Below are positions 24,701 to 33,927 of a stretch of DNA of 64,000 nt, one piece after another. This DNA is from Ecdyonurus torrentis. Its lineage: Eukaryota > Arthropoda > Insecta > Ephemeroptera > Heptageniidae. Where the stretch lies: NCBI GenBank assembly GCA_949318235.1, contig OX439133.1, positions 29,934,867 through 29,998,866 of the forward strand, read 5' to 3'. Position numbers and translations under genes: made by a program. The notes beneath the pieces were generated by a model that saw nothing but the letters and a program-made list of their open reading frames with translations, was not told the origin of the DNA and searched no databases. Positions within the stretch are counted from its first letter, which is position 1, and the number at the start of each line of letters is the position of its first letter.

Positions 24701-27700
24701 AAGCCATAGACCACATAAAAAAACATGTGCTTTTTAATGAGTAAACACGAAATGGGATCTTCAAAACTGATGAGAATTTTTACCTAAATGTTAATGTGGC
24801 CCCACGAGAGAGCGTGAAAATACTGTAAAGTATGCAAATCGCGTAAAAAGTCATGTTTATGACGTCAAAAACATGCAAAAATTAGTATGAAAGTGTTGTG
24901 GATTTTAAGACAAACTAATGTTATTTATGTAAATCCCATCAAGTGTTTTGTGATATAGACGCTTATGCTTTTCTCTGGGGTCTACAGTATTCCTTTAAAA
25001 TATTGCAAAACTGTGATGAAACTTTTCAACACTGTGTTATTTAATTACCTTCAATAAATTTGTATAATATTACAGACTTACTTGAAGAACTCTAGTCGCT
25101 GTCCCTCTTGACTGATGCTCCATACTTGCTCCCAGCCTCCAACTTTACCAACTCCAAGTAAGAGAACTGCCAGCATGGCCGCCAACATTAGCACTGATTG
25201 TAAAGCATCGGTCCACACCACGGCTCGCATACCACCCTAATACAATATTTCAACATTAGATCAGTTTGCATACAAACATCTCACATAATCTTATTAAATA
25301 CTATCACAATCATGTGTTCAAGGAGAATCCCTTCAGTGGGTAATAATACTATAGGGTGTATGCATTCATGTTTAAGTTAATGCCACGTTGTATTACTTTA
25401 CAATATCTTTTACAGCATTGATGCTGTTAACAGATTAAAATAGTAACTCAAAGTATATGTAAGAAATACGAATATTAATCATAAAATATCGGCTAAAATG
25501 AAAATTGTTCTATGCTGACCAGCATATGACAAACTTCATTTTATCCGTGAGCCACATTGTTTTCTGATTTAGTATAGCGTCGAAGCGCATTTAGTATGAC
25601 TTTATGCGGATACACCCTAAATAATTAAAATATTTTCACATTAAAATTAAATTCAAAATGAAAGCAATAAAAAACAAATTAATAAAGTAAAATAAATAAA
25701 GTTTACTCACGAGTGTGGTGTAGAAAATACAAACAAGACACGTGATCGGCGTTATCAAATGTACGTTCACTCCGGTCACTGACAAATAAAACATCTCTTT
25801 TATATTATTTAAATATACATTAAAATTAGTTAAGTAAAAAATTATATTTAGACAATAATTACTCAAAGATGAAGCAATATCAAGTAAGAGAGAGTAAGAA
25901 AATTTTCTTTATGTTAAAACAAAGAAAGTTACGGGAATATAAACTTTTCCCGCGATACCACTAATTGGTTACCCGTGATACACAAAAAGTCTGATAAATG
26001 ATTTATAAAGCATTGATAAATTTTGACTGATAAAGATATTATAAAATATGTATAATGGTCTGATAAAAGTCTTATATGCGACACTTTTCAAACTTTTATC
26101 AGTCAAATTACCATGTATAAGCATAGGACAAATTTTTTCGTTTCTCCTATGCTTATACATGTAAAATTTTACATTGAAATTTGACTTGTAAGCTGATAAA
26201 ACACTGAATAAAATCTGATAAAAAGCTGATAAATGTCTGATAAAAAGCTTATAAAGGTCTGATAAAAAGCTGATAAATAATTATGCATTTTTCTCTTCCC
26301 TTCCCTCCCTCCCCCCTCCCCCTCCCTCCCTCCTGTACCCTTCATCCCACATTCCACCCAGCACTACCCACTTCAATGTTTGTCATAACATTGTTGCCAA
26401 TTTTGCCTTGTATTACAAAATACTATTATTAATTGATATTCTTCAATTAATAAGAGAAAAATACTTTATTTTTGAAAGGATGCATTGGATTATAGGGGCG
26501 GATGAGTCGCACACATCGGTAATCGTAACAGCTTGAGATCAAGTTGGTTTCCTAGCTGTAACACATGAAATGCAATTAATTACAATAAATATTGATATAA
26601 TTATTAATGTGAACATCTCACTTACCTATATATTAACATGATGACCACATGAAGCTCCTCTTACAAGTAGGTGAAGCTTCTTGCTGCTTAGTTTTAATTG
26701 AAATATGCAAGCGCTAATAAAGTGCGTGCATACTGCTCTGACTGACTTGTGCTACTACTGCCTGCTGCTACCTCTGCTCCTGCTATACACTCAAAAATTT
26801 TCTAAGTCCTCAACGGTTTCGTCTACCAAAAGAGGCGCCTCGCGTTCCCCTCCAAATTTATTTCCCGTTAGGTTATCAAACTTTTATCAATTTTTTGAAA
26901 AATTTCAAATTTTATTTTTAAGTTTATATATTCCTACTTTTATCAGATGTTTGAAATTTTAAAAAAATAATAATAATCAAACGTTTATCAGTCATTTATA
27001 ATTATCAAACTTTTATCAATACTTTATAATATTTATCAAACTTTTTTCATTTTTTACTCCTAGATTCGAAAAATTCTATCAAACTCTATCAGTCCTTTAT
27101 CCATGTATTATCAGCCAAAAACACTACTATCAAATGTTTATAAGCACTTAATCAAGGCTTTCTCAAACTTTTATCAGCATTTTCGTATGACTCGGGTAGT
27201 AACTAACGCGCTACGCTATTAACATCCATTGTTCATATCAATACATGGAATCATGGAATTCCTATAAGAAGAACCAGGTATATAACGATTGCATTTCAAA
27301 TTGGAAAAGTTAACTTTTTAGAATAGAAATTTAAAATACTTTCAAGATTACAAACTATTATGAAGATTACTCTTTCATTTTTGAAAAAACATCATCATTT
27401 CATGCAATTTTTACCAGTACAAATTATGTAATTTCCATTGTAAGAACAGAAATAATAAAAAAATAACTTACCTTGACTGAAAGCCAGAGCAGGAACGTAA
27501 ATAACAATTGGAATATTGGTGAACTGTCGATGGAGAAGAGTCAGAATTACTAGATTTTAAAATAGACAAATAATGAAGATTTTTTTTTTAAGAAAATTGT
27601 TTACAATATTTTTAATTTTAAATTGAAGGGTGAAAATAATTAGTAAATCACGTGCAAAGATAAATCCATAAATACAGTATTACACTTCATTTATAAAAGA

Positions 27701-30212
27701 GTTGTATTGTTTTGCGGCTGACTTTAAAGGTGTAGATGACCTTGAACAAAAAATTTATGTAATATTCTAAACCTGCAAATCAACGTTGATTTGGCCGAAA
27801 GCATTGATTTCTAATTTATTTTCCATTCACGAAATGGCAGACGCGGGTAATGACGTCACAGCTTAACTGGTCCACGCGCGCGTAAAGCTAGTTAGCTGTA
27901 ACGTCATTGCCTGATTGTGCCTTTTTGTGAATGTAAAATAAATTAGAAATCAATGATTCCTGCCAAATCAACGTTGATTTTCAGGTTTCTTTGGATATTA
28001 CAAAACTATATGTAAACTTGATGTAAACGAAGCCACTTATAGGCCACTTATGTTTATACTTAAAATGCGAAAAAGAACGTGTCGGAAGAAGAAACCATGT
28101 GACGGTCAAGTGGACGTAAGACATAGCGGAGCACCCTTGATGTAATATACTGTATATTCTCATATAAGACTACACTAATTAATATATTACTTTCATTAAA
28201 ACCATTAAATATTAACAAAAATATTTAATAAATAAATTTGCAAAACGTACCTGATTGATAAGAAATAAAATAGATGTGATGCGCCGAACTCTTGAATTGA
28301 ATCGCAGCTCTAAATACTGAAACATTTTACAATTTTGAAATGGGTCCAAATAATTTTTATACGGGGTAAAATATATACATCTTGTATTTTGCATATTTAG
28401 AAAACAAATCTTAATATTTCATTACGATGCTGTTCATGTTTATTTATTTATTTATTTATTTATTTATATAGTTTTTTATTTATTTATTTAATTATAGTTT
28501 GTTTGTTTTTTCTTTTTTTTTTCCGATGAGAGTTTATAAAATGTCCAGCCAAATTTTTCTTTTCGTAGATCTATTATTTTTATACTGTGCAGGCTCGGAC
28601 TGGCCATAAGAGCAAGTCCGCAATTGCGGACGTGGCCCCCCTTGTTTGGAGGCCCCTAAGGCACAAAAAGGGGCGTAACTAGGATGTTACGCCCCCTTTG
28701 TGGCCCCTAAAGAGAATGTTACACCCCTTTTGCGGACGAGGCCCCTTCATTGCCAGTCCGACCCTGATACTGTGTATTATTTATTATTACTGATGTCAAA
28801 AATATAATACAATAATAATGATAATATAATAATCATAAAAATGGCTTCCACGATATGTTAGATTTACCTGATAACAAGAGTTGACTTGCAGTTTGATGTA
28901 AACAGGCACGAAGACAAAAGCCGTGGTCACCGAGACCAGGACCCCAGACAACAAGACAGCCCAGTACTGAGTGCCGTAGCGGTACACGTCGGAGGGCACG
29001 CCCAGCACTGTGATGCCTGATATGAAACTGTGGAGTACAGTAACGCAGTAAATTATACGATATAAAGAGCATGATTATTTAATGATTAAACTACAGTCCG
29101 TGCCACCTAAGGATGCGACGAATAAGAGAGCACCAAAAAACTATCCATTTAGTTTACATTACCCCACCTCCTAACGACCTTGAGCCCTTAAGCGTCTATT
29201 GGCTCCTAGATCGATTTCGATTAATCACTAACATCCTTAGGTGGCGCAGACTGTATATAGCTGTAATAGGATAGTTTCATTCATGTTAAAGTCGACGCCA
29301 TAAGTGAGCGCTAAATAACATGGGTCAGTATAGGGAAATGACGCATTTTGCTAGTTAAAAAATATTTCGGAATTTTTTGATGCTGTTTACAGGTTGAATT
29401 AGATTTTTAAGTGTGGAAAAAAATTATATTAAAAAAATAGCTAATTATCCAAAGAAAATGACCAAATCTACGTTTGCCCTATGCTGAGCAATGTTATTCA
29501 TTTTTCAAGAAGAGCATCGAAAAGCATTCAGAATGACGTCATGCGCACACCCCCCATATACAGTATAGGAGTATATATAGTATACGTCATAGAAGCGTTA
29601 GACTCACAATGCAATAAACGTTAAACTTTGCCGTTGCAACTTGTAATTAAAAAAAATCCATTCCTAACGCTTCTGACGTCACTAACGTTTTCAAATGTTA
29701 ACGTTTTTAAAATATATTTATTTTCTCGCGTCAAGATGAAGCTACTACACTTTACAAATTTCCGAAGAATGAACGATCTACACTTTACAAATTTGCGGCT
29801 ACCTGGAGCTTTACCTACCTGTTTTATATAGCAGATGCTTCAGGTAGCCGCGACTCTGTAAAGTGTAGATCATTCATTCTTCGGAAATTTGTAAAGTGTA
29901 GTAGCTTCATATTGACGCGAAAGGATCGTTATGGATTCCACAGCTTATAAAGCATTGCAAAACTGTGTAAAAACTTTTCAACCCTTATTTTTTTTAACTG
30001 CTACACAGTAAAAAATTTACCCACCTTGCTACTAAAGACAGAGACACAGGTATGACTCCCATTGTCTTGCCTCCCATGAGATATTCACTGGCGCTGTTCT
30101 GACGACCCGAGCACAGCCCGAAGTAACAGCCGATGATTGCCGACAGAGCCAACATGGCCGTGAAGACAGCTAAGTCCAGAAAACCGATTGTTGGAACAAC
30201 GTTGCTCGACAT
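15500..30212 (-). CDS. SLC5-family sodium/solute symporter, sodium-coupled monocarboxylate transporter-like (13 coding exons)
   Basis: Thirteen exons with splice signals and matching phases join into one frame of 559 codons plus TAA, close to the usual 550-620 residues of SLC5A5/6/8/12-type proteins. Recognisable blocks in order: [18 protein letters not shown] (TM1), [39 protein letters not shown] (TM2), [119 protein letters not shown] and [15 protein letters not shown]. This pattern is that of the SMCT/multivitamin-transporter branch. It should be a plasma-membrane protein with about 13 helices driven by sodium. The substrate (short monocarboxylates, pantothenate/biotin or similar) cannot be read from sequence. 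The first coding exon has 21 bases of 5' UTR after an acceptor, so at least one non-coding exon lies upstream. Confidence 0.95.
15607..15935 (-). repeat. Partial tandem duplication of the last symporter exon
   Basis: The about 147-bp stretch 15607-15753 (exon 13 5' half, its acceptor and some intron) recurs at 15760-15898 with shared strings GGTAAGACAGTCT, ATATAGGCCATA, TCGTTGTTGTT and GATATAAAACTG. A third start follows at 15899-15935 (GGTGATATAAAACAGACG). The upstream copy has indels that destroy the frame, so it is a dead exon. Confidence 0.8.
16275..16630 (+). mobile_element. Family A MITE, nearly complete copy (symporter intron 12)
   Basis: Starts TTTAAAGTCATAGACCA and ends GGTCTATTCCTTTAA, inverted about 16-bp ends bounded by TTAA. 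The interior carries ATGGGATCTTCAAAACTGAT and GTTTATGACGTCAGAAAC. Best copy with 47560-47891. Confidence 0.75.
16715..16869 (-). CDS. Symporter exon 12
   Basis: Acceptor CATAAAG with an upstream T-rich tract, donor GTAAGT. Encodes [19 protein letters not shown], then a soluble segment with [13 protein letters not shown] (residues 437-487) holding a potential N-glycosylation site, fitting an outside loop before the last helix. Confidence 0.9.
17090..17200 (+). repeat. Family C MITE, right-end fragment
   Basis: GCGTCAAAGCACATAACGT, TATGACGTCATGCGCATACA, then CCTATG: the right terminus of family C, lying in symporter intron 11. Confidence 0.5.
17735..17821 (-). CDS. Symporter exon 11
   Basis: Acceptor TTTGTTTCAG, donor AAG|GTCTGT. 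Encodes [18 protein letters not shown] to PQANSK (residues 408-436). [14 protein letters not shown] is conserved in SMCT-type symporters. Confidence 0.93.
18110..18706. mobile_element. Element with GTTAACGTTA arrays at both ends (intron 10)
   Basis: Inverted ends TGTAGTCGTTAACGAAA and, from the right, TGTAGTCGTTACCTAAA. Between them both sides are strewn with GTTAAC/AACGTTA words. It is split by the TA-flanked palindromic MITE at 18369-18576. Superfamily unknown. Confidence 0.6.
18369..18576. mobile_element. Palindromic TA-flanked MITE (CACGGAGAGA ends)
   Basis: Arms of about 95 bp: CACGGAGAGACGTTATGGAT, TGGAATAACTCAA, TTTATTTAAAAACGAAC and ACTCAAGTTTCA are mirrored to TCTCTCCGTG. TA on both sides (18367-18368; 18577-18578). 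Tc1/mariner-type by its target. Confidence 0.85.
19195..19490 (+). mobile_element. tRNA-derived SINE
   Basis: The head holds RNA polymerase III box A (TGGCCGAGTGG, 19202-19212) and box B (GGTTCGAGTCAC, 19254-19265), spaced as in tRNA. TGGCCGAGTGG resembles Leu/Ser tRNAs. The body (GTGATTGCACCGTCCTACC, GCGGTTTCTCTAGGCT, GGCCGGTTGCTAATATCC) recurs without the head at 49497-49640. No intact acceptor or anticodon stem, so not a functional tRNA gene. Confidence 0.72.
19500..21440. other. Long AT-rich part of symporter intron 10 without genes
   Basis: Mostly AT-only runs (20000-20950). A GC-richer patch at 21050-21125 (GCCACGCGAGGCCCCCGGGC) stands out. Open frames at 19748-19939 and 21126-21344 show no family features. 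Confidence 0.6.
21450..21621 (-). CDS. Symporter exon 10, followed by a GC donor
   Basis: Acceptor CTCTCCTAG. Encodes [19 protein letters not shown] and the helix to [11 protein letters not shown] (residues 350-407). The donor reads CAG|GCAAGT, a GC-AG intron with an otherwise perfect consensus; the next exon continues in frame, so the call is solid. Confidence 0.94.
21845..22005 (+). repeat. Compound microsatellite (GAAT)n-(GAAG)n-(GAAC)n
   Basis: About 80 bases of GAAT/TGAA repeats, a GAAGGAATGAAG transition and about 40 bases of GAAC repeats. Open frames across it are repeat artefacts. Located in symporter intron 9. Confidence 0.97.
22240..22630 (+). repeat. Two direct copies of a short unit
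   Basis: TTAGGCAACCCGCATGACATA with GAGACTTCAACGC at about 22254 and TTAGGCAACCCACTTGACGTA with GAGACTTAAACGC at about 22583, each followed by an AAACCTT box. Divergent local duplication within intron 9. Confidence 0.55.
22997..23106 (-). CDS. Symporter exon 9
   Basis: Acceptor TTATTGCAG, donor GTAACT. Encodes [36 protein letters not shown] (residues 314-349). DQLLPLYVM..........GLFVAG..SA is the classical TM8-TM9 region. Confidence 0.95.
23530..23633 (-). repeat. Family C MITE end abutting the exon 8 donor
   Basis: ATTCATTGCTCCAGTATGG, GAAGCGCATTCAGTATGACG, TCATATAAAACCGCCCTA is the family C right end, ending in TA directly next to the symporter 5' splice site at 23637. Confidence 0.7.
23638..23746 (-). 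CDS. Symporter exon 8
   Basis: Acceptor AAATTTCAG; donor GTAGTA, in which only GTAG is original and the following bases belong to a family C MITE end (see findings). Encodes [19 protein letters not shown] and the helix to [10 protein letters not shown] (residues 277-313). Confidence 0.93.
23984..24124 (-). CDS. Symporter exon 7
   Basis: Acceptor ATATTTCAG, donor GTAAAT. Encodes [20 protein letters not shown] and [18 protein letters not shown] (residues 230-276). N-Q-x-x-VQRYLS is diagnostic of this SLC5 branch. Confidence 0.95.
24350..24696 (-). repeat. Repeat family B copy, reversed (intron 6)
   Basis: Contains CCATCAGATAAGAGAG, GACTCTAATGGGACC, TCATAATTTAAAATCTAGC and GATACCTTATC, i.e. 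family B read backwards, and runs directly into a family A copy. Confidence 0.6.
24697..24998 (+). mobile_element. Family A MITE, internally deleted copy
   Basis: Starts CCTTAAAGCCATAGACCA and ends GGTCTACAGTATTCCTTTAA. Lacks the segment between GTGTTGTGG and TTTTAAGACAAACT that other copies have. Confidence 0.7.
25082..25236 (-). CDS. Symporter exon 6
   Basis: Acceptor GTATTAG, donor GTAAGT after TTCTTCAA. Encodes [18 protein letters not shown], an alanine/leucine-rich helix and [13 protein letters not shown] (residues 179-229). GG.RAVVWTD.LQ is among the best conserved SLC5 blocks. Confidence 0.95.
25354..25617 (+). mobile_element. Family C MITE, complete copy (264 bp, TA-flanked)
   Basis: Ends TA-GGGTGTATGCATTCATG and GACTTTATGCGGATACACCC-TA, inverted outer boxes. 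Family members contain ATTCATGTTAAAGTCGACGC at one end and GTCGAAGCGCATTCAGTATG plus ATGACGTCATGCGCA at the other. More copies or fragments lie at 7590, 17090, 23530, 29270, 32495, 44590, 50290 and 60330. Confidence 0.75.
25711..25778 (-). CDS. Symporter exon 5
   Basis: Acceptor TTTGTCAG, donor GTGAGT. Encodes (V)[17 protein letters not shown] and FYTTL, residues 156-178. The TM4-TM5 part is typical of SMCT-like proteins. Confidence 0.94.
25970..27197. mobile_element. 1.2-kb foldback element with CTGATAAA arrays (intron 4)
   Basis: 25980-26280 is filled with CTGATAAA/AAGTCTGATAAAA words, and 26870-27180 with the inverse (TTTTATCAG, AAACTTTTATCA). Outer ends share ACCCG plus GATAC-like boxes. 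At 26110-26162 ATGTATAAGCATAGG and its inverse form a hairpin. The pyrimidine-rich stretch at 26290-26345 and the GC-richer centre are non-coding. Confidence 0.75.
27472..27523 (-). CDS. Symporter exon 4
   Basis: A 52-base exon: [17 protein letters not shown] plus one base (residues 139-155). Acceptor CATCGACAG, donor GTAAGT. Too short for ORF finding, but matches the VIYVPALAF helix of the family and keeps phase. Confidence 0.92.
27724..27990. mobile_element. Family J MITE, copy 1 (intron 3)
   Basis: The left part TTTAAAGGTGTAGATGACC, then CAAATCAACGTTGATTTGGC and TTGATTTCTAATTTATTTT, is inverted at the right as AAAATAAATTAGAAATCAAT and CCAAATCAACGTTGATTTTC. TGACGTCA lies centrally. Other copies at 33928 (split) and 57145 (partial) suggest TTAA boundaries. 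Confidence 0.75.
28251..28316 (-). CDS. Symporter exon 3
   Basis: A 22-codon exon encoding [12 protein letters not shown] and SILFLINQ (residues 117-138). Acceptor TGTTTCAG, donor GTACGT. YLE.RF is strongly conserved in SLC5 proteins. Confidence 0.94.
28437..28495 (+). repeat. (TTTA)n microsatellite
   Basis: Two runs of TTTA separated by ATATAGTTTT, in symporter intron 2. No other feature around it. Confidence 0.9.
28590..28766. mobile_element. 177-bp GC-rich MITE with perfect 8-bp target duplication
   Basis: Inverted ends CAGGCTCGGACTGGC and GCCAGTCCGACCCTG flanked by ATACTGTG twice (28582-28589; 28767-28774). The CAGG start and 8-bp duplication indicate hAT-type mobilisation. The interior has internally repeated GGGGCGTAACTAGG / GGCCCCTAA boxes. 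Confidence 0.88.
28868..29027 (-). CDS. Symporter exon 2
   Basis: Acceptor CTCCACAG, donor GTAAAT. Completes Ser63 and encodes [19 protein letters not shown] to NSCYQ (to residue 116), covering TM2-TM3. Phase 2 in, phase 0 out. Confidence 0.94.
29094..29253. mobile_element. 160-bp TA-flanked MITE
   Basis: Ends CAGTCCGTGCCACCTAAGGA and TCCTTAGGTGGCGCAGACTG are inverted with two mismatches and flanked by TA (29092-29093; 29254-29255). In symporter intron 1. Tc1/mariner-type by target. Confidence 0.88.
29270..29563 (+). mobile_element. Family C MITE copy
   Basis: TTTCATTCATGTTAAAGTCG at the left, and GCATCGAAAAGCATTCAG then ATGACGTCATGCGCACACCC at the right. In symporter intron 1. Confidence 0.65.
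29724..29922. mobile_element. Foldback MITE, family E copy 2
   Basis: About 80-bp arms: TCGCGTCAAGATGAAGCTAC, TACACTTTACAAATTTCCGA, AGAATGAACGATCTACAC and CGGCTACCTG are mirrored at the right with few mismatches. Lies about 100 bp from coding exon 1 in its downstream intron. Confidence 0.85.
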
Positions 30213-30233
30213 TGTTGTGTGCTTTGTTTCTGC
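30025..30233 (-). CDS. Symporter exon 1 of the coding part
   Basis: Acceptor TTGCAG before 30233. The first 21 bases are 5' UTR, ATG at 30212. Encodes residues 1-62 ([17 protein letters not shown] through SLSLVA) plus two bases; donor GTGGGT. The upstream ATG in the intron side of the acceptor is not used because a splice site separates it. Conserved [14 protein letters not shown] is the TM1-TM2 signature. Confidence 0.93.
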
Positions 30234-30239
30234 CTGCAA

Positions 30240-31415
30240 TGTAATTCAAGACTTGTAATACAATATTTTCATTGTTGCAACACAGCACCATGATGCTGTA
30301 ATGCTTAACATTAAAAAAAATAATAATAAGAAGAAGAAGTTTAAAACATTTTTTATTTTTTCTTGAATCTGTGAAGTATTCTTTTAAAAAATGTTTAAAA
30401 AACACAAACAAAAGTCAACTAAAAGGCATAATTTTCCGAGCCTTTTTCAAGCCCCTATTTTTGTTGCTACATCACCACCGGTATCAATAAGCAAGCATTA
30501 TCATAATTCGTAATATTCACACTACATAAATAGTAATAGTAAGTGTTAAATTTTTTCATATATCTTCCATGATTTAAAAAGTGTAGAACATGTTACCCTT
30601 TCAAACAAACATAACATATTATAATGTTCATTTGGGGCAAGAAAGTCATTGATATTTAAAAAAAGATAAATCTATTATAAATTTTCTCAACTGAATTTGA
30701 AGCACACAACGATTTTCTTTAAAATCCTTCTTTTTAAATACTATTAGGCGCATAACTAATTTTGTCCATTTTGGCATTTTCTTACATTTTTGCAATTTTG
30801 AATCCCTGAAAGAGCTATTATAACATCTACAATAAGATTATCTCACTATGTAATTATGCAATAAGGCTTGAATATATAAATCTACAAGTATAGTTAAAAT
30901 ACAAATGATAATGAATTTGTTGTCGCTCAGCTGGTGATTTTTTTTTTTTTTTTTTTTTGCTCTGTTATATGCTGGCGCTATATGGTGGCTCTAAGGTATT
31001 ATGATTAGTCTTCATGTATTCTATTGCTTCCAGCAATTGATAAACATTATAATATATTATAATTTGCATTCAATCCCCCCCCCCTTTAATTTCTTACTTA
31101 CTTTTATAAGTTTATATGACGTAATGAGTAAATAGAGCCTCTGCTATTGATAAATTGAAATAAATAGGAGTATTTTTAGGTCTGTAAAATATGTTGTTGT
31201 TTTAATATATATTCAATATATTAGCATATATTTCATTGAAACTAGTGTATAATAATATGATAATTTATTTACTATTTTGTAATAACGCTTAAATATAGGT
31301 GTGGAATGTGATAAGATCTTTAAGGCAGAAAATCAGTGACTGCAGGATTTAACTAAAAAAATGTTATAAAGAAAACTCTGAAGTTTTGTACAGTGATACA
31401 TTTAAATAAGGTATC

Positions 31416-31454
<39 letters not shown>

Positions 31455-31701
31455 TGTTATCTTGCTAGATTTTTAATTATGATTTTTTGAAGTATAACAG
31501 CTCATGTTAATTTGAACAACTATTTACTGTCCTATATCTGATGGTCACGGGTTTTGAAAAATTTATCAAACGTTAGCAGTCACTATTAACTTTGAAATAG
31601 CATCTTCAAGATTCCATTGCATTAATTATTTTAATGCATTTTAATTATAAGCTGTTACTGACACCTGTGTGCTTTATAATGGAGGTTATTGGTTTGAAGT
31701 T

Positions 31702-31742
<41 letters not shown>

Positions 31743-32100
31743 CATGCAGTAATGAAAAATTATTGGCTAAATTCAGAAAAAATTTTCTTTTCAATGTTAA
31801 AATATTTTTTTATGCAGTTTCAAGCTCACTGGGACAAACGGTGTTCCGCCCACCATGAAATTGTACAAAATAATAATAATAACAATAAAATAAAGAAAAA
31901 ATTAATTAACAAATAAAATAATAATAAACCTTAAAAACACTTAATGTTTGTACATTAAGACAAAAAAAAAGTGTAATGATGTCTAATTATTTGAACCCCT
32001 AAAAGTTTTTTTTTTTTTTTTTTACTTTTTCTTACCTTCTCAAATTACTACGCTTATCCTCTGTCCATGTATTTGTGAAATAAAATATCTATATTTTGCA
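30240..32100. other. Upstream of the symporter coding start; no gene found
   Basis: A 5' non-coding exon must exist because an acceptor precedes the ATG exon, but I could not fix it. Contains a family B copy (31305-31590) interrupted by a (GA)n tract at about 31419-31452, T-run 30939-30958, A-run 31705-31736 and T-run 32008-32024. Confidence 0.6.
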
Positions 32101-32139
32101 TAAAACTAGCACACACAAATACATATTAAATTAACTTTA

Positions 32140-32425
32140 CCTGTATATAATTAAAGATGATATTGTACAACCACACGTGCCTAGATAGAAATCTTTATAC
32201 GTATATGATAAAAAAAAATTGCTTATCATGCTCGTTTTCATTTTTATATTTCTGTATCGTAAATTTTGCTCTCGTCTGTGGAAACTAAATGTTTTCTTAT
32301 GTAAAGTGTGAAATAATATTTATGACTGAAGGTAAGCCATATGTAAATATTTACTGCGCTAATATATCACAATATAGTTATAGATAATACAGTATAGGTA
32401 CATACACTAGGAGGCTGCAGTGCAG
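32140..32425 (-). repeat. Upstream segment present twice (copy 1); candidate 5' non-coding exon
   Basis: Shares CAACCACACGTGCCTAGATA, GAAATCTT, GGAAACTAAATG and TATTTATGACTGAAGGTAAG with 38480-38725. On the minus strand the low-coordinate edge reads CAG|GTAAAG, a possible donor for a leader exon of the symporter. The function is inferred; the duplication is seen directly. Confidence 0.5.
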
Positions 32426-32494
32426 TTACTATACACGCAAAAAAAAAAAATAATAATAAAAATAAAAATAAAAAAATATATACAAGCGTATATT

Positions 32495-33424
32495 GGTATA
32501 GAGTGCATGCATTCATGTTTAAGTCAACGCCTTGTTGGATTTATTTTTTATTTTTTTAATAGTATGGTCCGGTATAGAAAAAATTACTTGCTTTTTCAGT
32601 TTAAAATATAATAACTTATATATAATAAGCAATATTTTTAAGAGCATTGATGGTGTTAATTTAAGGTCATATAAGGTAATATATTATATATTACATATTA
32701 TTATTATAATATGTAATATTATTATTATATATTATAATATAATATATTTATAACATATTAAGGTATATATAATATAAGGTCATTTCAAGGTCACTGAATG
32801 TCATACCTTCCTCTTATTATGACACAGAGATACAAAAATATTGCCTCGACTGAAGCAGTTAGGACAAATCTCTCTCACACAGGTCAACTTAAGGTCACTA
32901 CCACTAAGCAATTAGTCACTACAATTACAATAGACACAACCACCACCGTATACACATGCATGTTTATCGTAATACATGTATATTCTACCATATGTAGCTG
33001 CTACAGGGTGCTAGGCTCACTCCCGGATGTAACCCAACATTATATTAAATTAAGTCTTCCCCACAATGCACTGATTAGACTTCTCCCCACAACACCCATT
33101 AGACTGCTTCACTTGACGGTTAATGCTAAACATTATATGTACAGAGGAACTTAACACGGTGGGTACAGTCATGAAAGAATGAACAGAGCATATCTTAACG
33201 TAATGACCGTACTCATATGTATATCATCGTTACAACACCAGGACTTAAGTTCAGAAATATGAGGTAACTACGCTGCCCAACAACCTCCTTAGCAAAGTCA
33301 CCTACGTTATTTCTACACATGTCCAACACAACACATATCAACGTCAAAGTATATTACCACCACTGAAATATTTATAGTACGAATAACGTGTGGCACTAGC
33401 AATGGGCATGCGTCTTGATGTTGT
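32495..33424. other. Spacer: family C end, AT palindromes, single-copy DNA
   Basis: 32497-32540 is a family C left end. 32670-32770 is an AT-only palindromic tract. 32790-33400 is the least repetitive and GC-richer part of the spacer. Its 118-codon plus-strand frame (32798-33154) is threonine/isoleucine-rich without a recognisable domain. Confidence 0.45.
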
Positions 33425-33575
33425 TTTATAAGAGAGATTGCCATGCTAGATTTTAAAATTCGATCGTAATGAAGGTTTAGTCAGTTTAGTGTCATGAGAA
33501 CCATTTGTTTGATTTCAATAATTAATTTCTCTCTTATCTGATGGTAACGGGTTCGGAAAATTTTATGATAGCTTC
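33425..33575 (+). repeat. Family B fragment
   Basis: GCCATGCTAGATTTTAAA through TTTCAATAATTAATTTCTCT and ATCTGATGGTAACGGG, the distal half of family B. Confidence 0.5.
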
Positions 33576-33927
33576 TTCAGTTCGCTTCAGTCCAAGCATA
33601 CAATACAGTAGACAAAAGATGATTTAATAAAAAAATAAAAAATATGAAAATTGCTCTAAATAATGCTCTTTAATCTACAAGGAAGAGCTATGGATAGATG
33701 TAGAGTGGGTAGAGGGTTTACGAAAAAAAAAATACGTTTGTGACTGAAAGATACATATTTTTGGTCGTCTAAGAGCCCCATGAAAACGTGATCTAAATTT
33801 ATGATGGTTAAATAATTATCAAAAGTCTGGAACATAAGAGGATAGGTAGCTGTTACTAAAACTTTGCAAATGATATCTTACATACGTCTTTTTACTTATA
33901 TATTATACACCATCAAAATATAACCCT

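Noticed and set aside
32798..33154. 118-codon frame upstream of the symporter
   Set aside because: No domain, low-complexity Thr/Ile composition, no splice or promoter context.
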